Program-made: the position numbers and the translations under genes
In this document: in pieces, positions 1-5,244 of the stretch
Numbering within the stretch: position 1 is the stretch's first letter
Layout: every line of letters starts with the position of its first letter
From: DASXRA01 sp046734315
GTDB lineage: Bacteria; Actinomycetota; Actinomycetes; Mycobacteriales; Jatrophihabitantaceae
Assembly: GCA_046734315.1 (NCBI GenBank)
Contig: JBKPQY010000130.1
Location: 1-7,531, forward strand
DNA: 7,531 nt
Direction of reading: 5' to 3'
The notes under the pieces: model-generated
Seen by the model: only the letters and a program-made list of their open reading frames with translations
What the model was told of the DNA's origin: nothing
The model's database searches: none

Positions 1-1097
1 CTGTCACACAGATCCGGCACGAGGTATGACAGCGCGGGCGTGTCCTTCTCCGACGCCAGATCCTTGTCGAGCTGTGCGAGCGGGACGCTCTCCTTCAGAC
101 AGGTGCCCTTGGTCGTGTTGAAGTACACGAACGGGTTGCGCCACGCTGCGTATGGCCCGGCATCGCCGATCGTGCTGCCGGGCAGCGGGCGACATCGCTC
201 GACACTCGGATCATCCGTCGGCTTCTGGGTCCCTAGGTACGCCTTCCACGTCAAGTGGGCCGATTCGAGCTCGTCGCCGATCGTGATGACGCCTGCGGGA
301 TAGCCGCAGCCGTCACCGTGCACCTGTCCGCTCTCGTCGGTGGTTCCCGGCTGGATCGGCTGGAACTGCGGGCAGTTGGCCTGCGTCGCCGGGGTCGGTC
401 CCTGCCCGCTGACCACCGCGATCTCATTCGCCAACGAGCCGCCGGCAACTGAGTAGTAGCTGCCGATCAACTCTCCCTTCGCGGCGAGCGTCTTGGTGAG
501 GAACGGTGCTGACGCGCTCGTGGCGAAGGTCTGGTTGGACAGCACGATGAGGAACACGTGCTTGATGGGCGGCAGGGCTGGGCGTGCCGGCGCACTCCCG
601 TCCCCGGTCGTCGTCTTCTTCCCTGCGGCAGGACTCGGTGTCGGCGACGCCGATCGCGACGCAGGCGGAGATTCGACAGTCACGGTCTTGGCGGGTGGCG
701 TCGGCGATGTGACCACCGGCGAAGTCGTGCTGGTAGCGGACTGAGCGGGCGGCGGAGAGAAGGCGACAACGATCGCGCCCGCGTCGCTGGCGTTGGCTCC
801 GCCCACCAGCGAGCCCACGAACGCACCGAACCCCAACATGGCGAGGATCGCCGCAGCGGCCGAGCGTGGGGCCTTCGCCAGTGCATCAAGCCCCCCGCGG
901 CTGCTCGTCTCGGGGGATGGAGTTGCCGAAGGCGCGAGCCGTCGACCACGTTCTCGGATGTCTCCGAGCAGCCGCGAGACGTACCTGGGCAGGGCACCGC
1001 GGCGGCCCCCGCACGCCAGGCAGTAGCGCTGGTCGTGCGCCAGCGGTGAGCCACACTCACTGCACCTGATCGGCGAGTTGGCGTCCGAGTCCGCCAC
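1..1097 (-). CDS. Zinc-ribbon, membrane-anchored phosphoesterase (PF04185-like), C-terminus outside window
   Basis: The reading frame gives 365 residues before it runs off the left edge. Domains in order: a zinc ribbon at about residues 12-29 (C12, C15, C26, C29); a basic stretch; one hydrophobic segment at about 80-100; a Pro/Ser/Thr-rich linker at about 113-175; then a phosphoesterase domain opening with IKHVFLIVLSNQTF at 178-191. Later blocks SLANEIAVVSGQGPTP (221-236), NPFVYF (321-326) and SYLVPDLCD (357-365) match what I recall of bacterial acid-phosphatase/phospholipase C-like phosphoesterases. The inferred topology is zinc ribbon inside and enzyme outside, releasing phosphate from esters for the nearby Pst transporter. 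The GTG at 1097 is the only start after an in-frame stop at 1122-1124. No strong ribosome binding site is visible. Oddity: the usual Glu-Asn metal-ligand pair at the domain start reads Ser-Asn (187-188). The family is fairly sure; substrate and activity are unknown. Confidence 0.85.
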   Translation of the reverse strand, partial: MADSDANSPIRCSECGSPLAHDQRYCLACGGRRGALPRYVSRLLGDIRERGRRLAPSATPSPETSSRGGLDALAKAPRSAAAAILAMLGFGAFVGSLVGGANASDAGAIVVAFSPPPAQSATSTTSPVVTSPTPPAKTVTVESPPASRSASPTPSPAAGKKTTTGDGSAPARPALPPIKHVFLIVLSNQTFATSASAPFLTKTLAAKGELIGSYYSVAGGSLANEIAVVSGQGPTPATQANCPQFQPIQPGTTDESGQVHGDGCGYPAGVITIGDELESAHLTWKAYLGTQKPTDDPSVERCRPLPGSTIGDAGPYAAWRNPFVYFNTTKGTCLKESVPLAQLDKDLASEKDTPALSYLVPDLCD

Positions 1098-1134
1098 GAT
1101 GGCCGATGATTCTCGCGACGGTCACGCCCCAGCA

Positions 1135-1168
1135 CGTGAACACCGTGTGGCCGAAGCGTGACGCCGGA
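1135..1168 (-). promoter_or_regulatory. Candidate PHO-box-like array A: three 11-bp direct repeats
   Basis: On the plus strand GTGA, GTGG and GTGA begin at 1136, 1147 and 1158, exactly 11 bp apart. Read on the minus strand, toward the phosphoesterase, the units are GTTCACG, GGCCACA and CGTCACG. The first differs by one base from the GTTCACC unit known for Streptomyces PhoP boxes, which also repeat every 11 bp. The array lies 38-71 bp upstream of the phosphoesterase GTG start. Assignment to a Pho response regulator is inference. The match is degenerate, and GTG is a common triplet in such DNA. Confidence 0.45.
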
Positions 1169-1180
1169 GCGACGGCGACA

Positions 1181-1213
1181 ACATCTCGGTTACATCTTCA
1201 CCACATCTTCGCG
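1181..1213 (+). promoter_or_regulatory. Candidate operator array B: three 11-bp direct repeats with ACATCT core
   Basis: The hexamer ACATCT occurs at 1181, 1192 and 1203, exactly 11 bp apart, and the second and third copies extend to ACATCTTC. Three tandem 11-bp units are the footprint expected of OmpR/PhoB-family regulators, which bind head to tail on one DNA face. The last unit ends 12 bp before a possible -10 element (1226-1231). Activator sites often take the place of the -35 at that distance. The core is not the classical PHO box sequence, so the regulator is unproven, though the periodicity is clear. Confidence 0.6.
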
Positions 1214-1225
1214 GCCGTCGAACAC

Positions 1226-1231
1226 CAGAAT
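1226..1231 (+). promoter_or_regulatory. Possible -10 element of a leaderless promoter for the zinc-ribbon gene pair
   Basis: CAGAAT matches four of six positions of the TATAAT consensus. It ends 7 bp before the GTG at 1239, so transcription would begin at or next to the start codon. This fits the absence of any Shine-Dalgarno sequence. The -35 position falls on the third ACATCT repeat, consistent with activator-dependent transcription. This is inference from spacing only. Confidence 0.3.
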
Positions 1232-1238
1232 CGCGCCG

Positions 1239-1871
1239 GTGTCGATCCAGGTGAGTCCCGGGGAAGAGGACGCGACAACGCGGGTCCATGTCTCTGGTGT
1301 CGGGAGCACTGCATGCGCGAGCTGCGGCACCCCGATGGCGAGCGACCAGCGGTACTGCGTCAACTGCGGCGCGCGCCGCGGCGGGCCTCGCTTTCCCGTT
1401 GAGCCCCTGGCCCCCTCGGGCGACCGCGCTCCAGCGCCGGCCCCCGCGGTCCCCTCGGGCGCCCAGTCGCGCTGGGGCGGAGCGACGGCGGTCATCGCCG
1501 GCATCGGGACGTTGCTTCTGGCGATGGGGGTCGGCGTCCTCATCGGCCACAACACACAGTCCGACGGCGCGACGCGAGCCGCTCCGCCCCAGGTGATCAC
1601 GGTTGGTGGCGGAGCCGCGAACGCGGCGACGACAACGACGTCGCCCACCGGCACCACCGCCGAGCAGAGCAAGAGCTCGTCGAAGAAGCCGAAGACCGCG
1701 GTCGTCCACGTCACTCCAAAGGTCAGCAAGGCCGCTGCTGGCGCAGCGTCGAAGACACTCGGCGGGAGCGCGCCCAAGAACCCGACGGTCAACTCCGGCG
1801 ACTCGTGCAAGCAGGGCGATGCAGGTTGTGGCAAGGACGGCAAGTTCGACGGATCGTTCTTCGGTCCATGA
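1239..1871 (+). CDS. Zinc-ribbon single-pass membrane protein, function unknown
   Basis: About 210 residues. A zinc ribbon (C26, C29, C40, C43) is followed by a Pro/Ala-rich linker (about 50-78), one membrane segment (about 81-103) and a Thr/Ser/Lys/Ala-rich tail. The tail ends in a short Gly/Asp-rich part with two cysteines (C190, C197). The zinc ribbon and its spacing closely resemble those of the divergent phosphoesterase gene, including the shared DQRYC, but no enzyme domain follows the membrane segment. The predicted topology is zinc ribbon inside, disordered tail outside. The reading frame stays open back to a GTG at 1158, but that start would place the repeat operator inside the gene. 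GTG at 1239 suits a leaderless transcript, and GTG at 1251 is another option. The stop overlaps the next gene's start (ATGA), so the two are probably translated together. I do not recognise a named family and assign no function. Confidence 0.75.
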   Translation: MSIQVSPGEEDATTRVHVSGVGSTACASCGTPMASDQRYCVNCGARRGGPRFPVEPLAPSGDRAPAPAPAVPSGAQSRWGGATAVIAGIGTLLLAMGVGVLIGHNTQSDGATRAAPPQVITVGGGAANAATTTTSPTGTTAEQSKSSSKKPKTAVVHVTPKVSKAAAGAASKTLGGSAPKNPTVNSGDSCKQGDAGCGKDGKFDGSFFGP

Positions 1872-2275
1872 GACCACGCCTCAAACGTCGCCGCCGCGCC
1901 GGCGAGAGCGGGGCTGATCCGTTCGCGCCACCGACGGGTGCCGGGAGCGACGTGATCGACCTGGTGCGCCGTCGCGACGAGCTCCAGGCTCGCGTGGCCG
2001 AGCTGCAATGGGATCTCGGCGGTCTCGTCTACGAGATGGCGATCCGCGATCGGATCAACGTCGACGTGATCGTCAGGCGCGCAGCCGAGCTGCAGGCGGC
2101 CGACAGCGAGCTGCAGGAAGCCGAGCGGATCCTTCGGCTCGAGGAGACTGCTACGGCCGGCCAATGCGCGTCGTGCGGCGCGTTGCACTCGATCGGCGCG
2201 GTGTACTGCTGGCAATGCGGCCAGCCGCTCCTGCGCGAAGTGCAGCACGACACGATCGGCACACCCGCCCCGTAA
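1868..2275 (+). CDS. Coiled-coil protein with C-terminal zinc ribbon, function unknown
   Basis: 135 residues, no signal peptide and no membrane segment, so probably cytoplasmic. The start is very basic (MRPRLKRRRR). Residues about 28-93 form a long charged helix with heptad-like Leu/Val spacing, likely an antiparallel or dimeric coiled coil. A zinc ribbon follows at C100, C103, C114, C117, with the same Cx2C-x10-Cx2C spacing as in the two genes to its left. The frame is open further upstream to 1805. I chose the ATG at 1868 because it overlaps the previous stop as ATGA and begins the conserved-looking part. It is very likely co-transcribed with the membrane zinc-ribbon gene. The helix plus zinc ribbon suggests a protein- or nucleic-acid-binding adaptor, but this is a guess from architecture. 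Confidence 0.8.
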   Translation: MRPRLKRRRRAGESGADPFAPPTGAGSDVIDLVRRRDELQARVAELQWDLGGLVYEMAIRDRINVDVIVRRAAELQAADSELQEAERILRLEETATAGQCASCGALHSIGAVYCWQCGQPLLREVQHDTIGTPAP

Positions 2276-2280
2276 ACGCC

Positions 2281-2310
2281 TCGAGCCACGGACCCAGGTC
2301 CGTGGCTCGA
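2281..2310 (+). terminator. Strong stem-loop after the zinc-ribbon gene pair
   Basis: A perfect 14-bp inverted repeat (2281-2294 and 2297-2310, arm TCGAGCCACGGACC) separated by two bases lies 5 bp past the stop at 2275. No T-run follows, so it may work as a non-canonical terminator or as an mRNA 3' stabiliser. It is nearly symmetric and could also act on leftward transcription. Confidence 0.7.
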
Positions 2311-2320
2311 TGGCACGAAG

Positions 2321-2347
2321 TGGGTCTCGGCCGACGGCCGAGACCCA
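2321..2347. terminator. Second stem-loop between convergent genes
   Basis: A perfect 12-bp inverted repeat (TGGGTCTCGGCC at 2321-2332, complement at 2336-2347) with a 3-base loop. On the plus strand TTT follows, giving a short intrinsic-terminator-like tail. It sits between the rightward zinc-ribbon genes and the leftward secreted-protein gene and may serve both. Confidence 0.65.
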
Positions 2348-2389
2348 TTTGAGATGCCTCCGCTCAGCGGCCGGCGGCCGCCTACGGCG

Positions 2390-2926
2390 TCACGCGCTGG
2401 GCAGGACCAGCGAGATCGTGGCGTGGCACACCAGGTGAACGGTGTCGTTGCTCGTGCAGTCCATCTTGCTCTTGGTGTTCTTGGCCAGAGTGACGCCCTT
2501 GAAGATGCCGCTCCCAGCGTCAACGGTCGTCGTGCCCGTCCAAGACTCGTTCTGGAAGCTCGTGCCAGTGAGCTCGCTGCCTTCACCGGGGGTCAAGGCG
2601 AAGGTGCCGGAGAAGGTCCCGTGTGGGAGGTACACCACGTACTTGGCAACAGTGTCACCGCTATCGGGGACCGTGTACGTGTCGTGAATGGCCCCGGTAC
2701 CGAACCCCCGCTTGGGGCAATCCACGCGCCCGTAGTGCTCCCCTGAGTCGCGCGGCAGGACGAAGTCCTGGCCGTATTCGGGCTGCTGAGTAAGGCTGAT
2801 CCGGCACTTCACCGTGACCGGCTTGGCCTTCGCGCCGCCCTTGCTACGGGCCGCGGCTCCACCCGCGCTGAAGACAAGTACGCACGCTGCGACGGTGATC
2901 GCCACAAGGCTGATTGAACGCTTCAC
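2390..2926 (-). CDS. Small secreted protein, function unknown
   Basis: 178 residues starting at GTG 2926, with a strong GGAGG ribosome binding site 5 bp upstream. A classical signal peptide covers about residues 1-26 (KR start, hydrophobic core at 6-22, likely cut after AGGAAA or nearby). A short Lys/Ala/Gly-rich stretch follows. The mature part has four cysteines (C41, C70, C157, C167), enough for two disulfides. Repeated short Gly/Thr/Ser-rich strands such as GTFSGTFALTP and GSGIFKGVT suggest an all-beta fold. I do not recognise the family. The gene lies 117 bp downstream of pstS in the same direction, so it may be partly co-transcribed with it, although a stem-loop lies between. A phosphate-related role is suggested only by position. 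Confidence 0.75.
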   Translation of the reverse strand: MKRSISLVAITVAACVLVFSAGGAAARSKGGAKAKPVTVKCRISLTQQPEYGQDFVLPRDSGEHYGRVDCPKRGFGTGAIHDTYTVPDSGDTVAKYVVYLPHGTFSGTFALTPGEGSELTGTSFQNESWTGTTTVDAGSGIFKGVTLAKNTKSKMDCTSNDTVHLVCHATISLVLPSA

Positions 2927-2931
2927 AACAT

Positions 2932-2936
2932 CCTCC
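2932..2936 (-). promoter_or_regulatory. Ribosome binding site of the secreted-protein gene
   Basis: GGAGG on the minus strand, with 5 bases to the GTG at 2926. It decides the start. The nearer ATG overlapping the GGAGG region runs into a TGA after two codons. Confidence 0.75.
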
Positions 2937-2993
2937 GAAGTTCTAATGAGATGTTCCAGCTCCCGGCTGGCACTGCTGGATTCAGCGTTCGGC

Positions 2994-3023
2994 GTGGCCC
3001 GGGCACCTGGGTGTCCGGGCCAC
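2994..3023 (-). terminator. Stem-loop downstream of pstS
   Basis: A 13-base inverted repeat (2994-3006 and 3011-3023, arms based on GTGGCCCGG) with one imperfect pair and a 4-base loop. It begins about 20 bp past the pstS stop. No T-run follows on the minus strand. It may end most pstS transcripts, or protect the pstS message while letting some transcription reach the secreted-protein gene. Confidence 0.5.
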
Positions 3024-3043
3024 TGGCCGTCCGCCTTCGAGCG

Positions 3044-4087
3044 TCAGCCGGGGATCTTGCTCAGCGTCGCGAGCGCCGCCTTCTTGACCGCAGACGGAAT
3101 CGGCGCAAAGTCGAGAGCAGGACCGAAGCGCTGACCCGTCCCTACGACGTAGGTGACGAACTGCTTGAGTAGGGCCGCCTGCTTGGCGTTACCGGGCACG
3201 ATCGCGTACGTGAACGTCGCGATCGGGTAGGCGTTCTTCGCCTTCTTCGGCGGATTCACGATGTGCATCTCGTTGTTCGCCGGCACCGACTTCACCGTCC
3301 GGCCGGCGGCCGCGATCGCGCTGAGGTTCGGAAAGAGCCACTTCCCCGCACGGTTGCGGATCGCAGCGGCCGGCTCGTGATGCGCGATGAGGTACGCGAC
3401 CTCGTTGTAGGAGATCGCGCCGTTCGTGGAATCGAGCAGCGCCACCACGCCCGCGTTGCCGTTGCCGCCCGGGCCGACCGGCCAGTTGACCGAGGTCGAG
3501 GTCCCAATCTGGCTCTTCCACGAAGTGCTCACGCGCGACATGTAGTCCGCGAAGGCGTACGTCGTACCCGAGCCATCGCTGCGGTGCAGCGGGGTGATGG
3601 CGAGGTCCGGGAGGCTCTTGCCCTTGTTGAGCCTCTGGATCTGGGGGTCGTTCCACTTCGTGATCTTCCCGAGGTAGATCAGCGCGACGACCGTGCCGGT
3701 CAGATGTAGGCCCTTGACGCCGTTGAGGTGATAGCCGATCCCGACTGCGCCGAGCGCCCACGGGATCTGGTAGCAGCCGTTGCACTGCGCGGCCTGCGCT
3801 GCGGTGAGAGGCGCGTCCGACGCCCCGAAGTCGACCAGCCGGTTGCTGATGTCCCGGATGCCCGCGCCCGAGCCAACCGATTGATACTGGACGGTGTTGC
3901 CGGTGGCCTGCCCCCACGCCGCCGCCCACTCGGCCTCGATCGGCGCGACCAAGGTCGACCCGGAGCCGGTGAGCGTGGCGGCCGATGCCCACGCAGGGAG
4001 GACCGCCAGCGCAGCGGTTGCACACAGGGCCGCGCAGCCCACCCCGATCAATCTCCTGAAGTACACAGCTTTCCTTTCGACGAACAC
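3044..4087 (-). CDS. pstS: Phosphate ABC transporter, phosphate-binding protein PstS
   Basis: 347 residues from GTG 4087, the usual family size. It is the secreted receptor that binds inorganic phosphate and delivers it to PstC/PstA. The signal peptide is about 36 residues, ending AWASA before ATLTGSGST. No lipobox cysteine is present, so it looks like a signal-peptidase-I substrate and not a lipoprotein. Phosphate-site motifs by analogy with E. coli PstS: GSGST (T45), VGSGAG (S73), DFGASDAPL (D91) and RSDGSGTT (R169, S173, G174, T175). A CNGC pair (C102, C105) could form a disulfide. GTG 4087 has GGGAGG 7 bp upstream. GTG 4093 is too close to that site, and GTG 4066 with AAGGA is a real alternative giving a 29-residue signal. 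The gene is divergent from pstCAB, so it is not in the usual pstSCAB order. Confidence 0.95.
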   Translation of the reverse strand: MFVERKAVYFRRLIGVGCAALCATAALAVLPAWASAATLTGSGSTLVAPIEAEWAAAWGQATGNTVQYQSVGSGAGIRDISNRLVDFGASDAPLTAAQAAQCNGCYQIPWALGAVGIGYHLNGVKGLHLTGTVVALIYLGKITKWNDPQIQRLNKGKSLPDLAITPLHRSDGSGTTYAFADYMSRVSTSWKSQIGTSTSVNWPVGPGGNGNAGVVALLDSTNGAISYNEVAYLIAHHEPAAAIRNRAGKWLFPNLSAIAAAGRTVKSVPANNEMHIVNPPKKAKNAYPIATFTYAIVPGNAKQAALLKQFVTYVVGTGQRFGPALDFAPIPSAVKKAALATLSKIPG

Positions 4088-4094
4088 AGGCACA

Positions 4095-4100
4095 CCTCCC
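4095..4100 (-). promoter_or_regulatory. Ribosome binding site of pstS
   Basis: GGGAGG on the minus strand lies 7 bases before GTG 4087 and only 1 base before GTG 4093. This favours 4087 as the start. Confidence 0.6.
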
Positions 4101-4102
4101 TG

Positions 4103-4121
4103 GCCCGGATCGGTTCCGGGC
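4103..4121 (-). other. Leader hairpin just upstream of the pstS ribosome binding site
   Basis: A perfect 7-bp inverted repeat (GCCCGGA at 4103-4109, TCCGGGC at 4115-4121) with a 5-base loop lies 2 bases upstream of GGGAGG in the probable pstS leader. It could affect message stability or initiation. It does not cover the binding site itself. GC-rich DNA gives such short hairpins fairly often. Confidence 0.35.
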
Positions 4122-4201
4122 GCGGGCGAGCATCGTCGGTGGCGCGGTCGGCGGCTGTTGCCAGGTTGTTACGAAGATTTGGACATCTTGTGTTCAAGCG
4201 T

Positions 4202-4230
4202 GTGACGGGAAACGCCGCGCGGGATAGGCT
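4202..4230 (+). promoter_or_regulatory. Candidate promoter giving a leaderless pstC transcript
   Basis: GTGACG (4202-4207, four of six bases of TTGACA) and TAGGCT (4225-4230, the TANNNT form common in actinobacteria) are 17 bp apart. The -10 ends 9 bp before the GTG start at 4240, so transcription would begin at or within a few bases of it. This agrees with the lack of a Shine-Dalgarno sequence. The DNA just upstream (about 4166-4200) is distinctly less GC-rich than its surroundings and holds ACATCTT at 4183-4189, the core seen in the 1181-1213 array. I see no clean 11-bp array here. Confidence 0.45.
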
Positions 4231-4239
4231 CGCGACTTC

Positions 4240-5244
4240 GTGCCCTCACCTCCTGCGCAACGGCGCTTCCAACGCATCCGTGGCGCTGGCGGGCGCGGAC
4301 CGCGCCGGGTCACACAGACCGGCGACAACCTGCTGCGCGCGCTCAGCGCTGCCGCGGGCCTTGTCGCCGTGCTCGTGCTGGCCGGCGTCGTCTACCAGTT
4401 GATCGACAATGCCCAGCCGTCGCTCTCACGCTTCGGGTTGGGCTTCCTCGGGCACACGACGTGGCGGCCGAATTTCCGAGAGTTCGGTGCGGGTGCGCTC
4501 ATCTTCGGGACGGCGGTCACGTCCGTGATCGCGCTCGTCGTCGCGACGCCGTTGGGGATCGGCATCGGCCTGTACCTGAGCATGATCGCTCCGCGCAGCG
4601 TGCGCAGGATCGTGGGACCGCTGGTCGAGATGCTTGCCGCCATCCCCAGCGTCATCCTGGGCTTCTGGGGAGTGATCGTCCTTGCCCCCTTCGTTCGCAC
4701 CCACCTCGAGCCGTTCTTGCACGACAGCCTCGGCTTCATTCCGCTATTCGGGCAGCCTCAGAGCACCGGGCTGAGCCTCATGACCGCCGGGCTGATCCTC
4801 GCCGTGATGGTGCTGCCGATCATCGCCTCGATCAGCCGTGACCTGTTCTTGACGGTGCCCACGGACCTCACCCAGGGGGCGGAGGCACTCGGTGCGACGC
4901 GCTGGGAGGTCATGCGCGGAGTCGTGCTCCCGAGCACGACGTCCGGCGTTGCGGCCGCTGTCGTGCTCGGGCTCGGCCGCGCCCTCGGTGAGGCTATCGC
5001 CGTCGCTCAGGTCATCGGAGACGGCAATGGCATACGCAGCTCGCTGTTCCAGCCCGGCGCGACGCTCACGAGTCGCATCGCTCTGCAGTTCCAGGAGACA
5101 ACCCCGCACACGTTGTACTCGGCGGCGCTGTTCCACCTCGCCTTGATCCTGCTGGTGATCGGGTTGGCGACGACCCTGGCGGCACGTGCCATCGCATCGC
5201 GCTTCGACGTGGAGCGGTCCTATGCGCAGGCGGTTGGCGTATGA
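4240..5244 (+). CDS. pstC: Phosphate ABC transporter permease PstC
   Basis: 334 residues, the usual size. It is an inner-membrane channel subunit that pairs with PstA. About six membrane segments are visible, roughly at 33-55, 83-115, 124-152, 176-198, 236-260 and 293-318. The ABC-permease EAA loop that docks on PstB reads GAEALGATRWEVMRGVVLP (213-231). MLAAIPSVILGFWG (131-144) and GRALGEAIAVA (246-256) are typical PstC blocks. The first 30 residues are basic and hydrophilic. GTG 4240 is the only good start after the in-frame TAG at 4225-4227, and it looks leaderless. The stop overlaps pstA as ATGA, so the operon is pstC-pstA-pstB. Function is secure by family. Confidence 0.95.
   Translation: MPSPPAQRRFQRIRGAGGRGPRRVTQTGDNLLRALSAAAGLVAVLVLAGVVYQLIDNAQPSLSRFGLGFLGHTTWRPNFREFGAGALIFGTAVTSVIALVVATPLGIGIGLYLSMIAPRSVRRIVGPLVEMLAAIPSVILGFWGVIVLAPFVRTHLEPFLHDSLGFIPLFGQPQSTGLSLMTAGLILAVMVLPIIASISRDLFLTVPTDLTQGAEALGATRWEVMRGVVLPSTTSGVAAAVVLGLGRALGEAIAVAQVIGDGNGIRSSLFQPGATLTSRIALQFQETTPHTLYSAALFHLALILLVIGLATTLAARAIASRFDVERSYAQAVGV

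Noticed and set aside
1158..1238. N-terminal extension of the membrane zinc-ribbon protein from the GTG at 1158
   Set aside because: It would put the 11-bp repeat array B inside the coding region, has no good ribosome binding site, and adds residues with no family-like feature. The frame being open here is not strong evidence in GC-rich DNA.
1190..2248. Long minus-strand open frame of 352 codons opposite the zinc-ribbon genes
   Set aside because: It is the antisense shadow of the two plus-strand genes, with low-complexity content and no domain motifs.
3189..4133. Long minus-strand open frame of 314 codons overlapping pstS
   Set aside because: A different frame of the same DNA as pstS, Arg/Gly/Pro-rich as expected for a GC-rich shadow, and without motifs.
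4188..4209. PHO box in the pstS-pstC intergenic region
   Set aside because: GTGT occurs at 4190 and 4200, but that is 10 bp apart and the flanking bases do not agree. I could not place a convincing 11-bp array, so it is mentioned only as a possibility.
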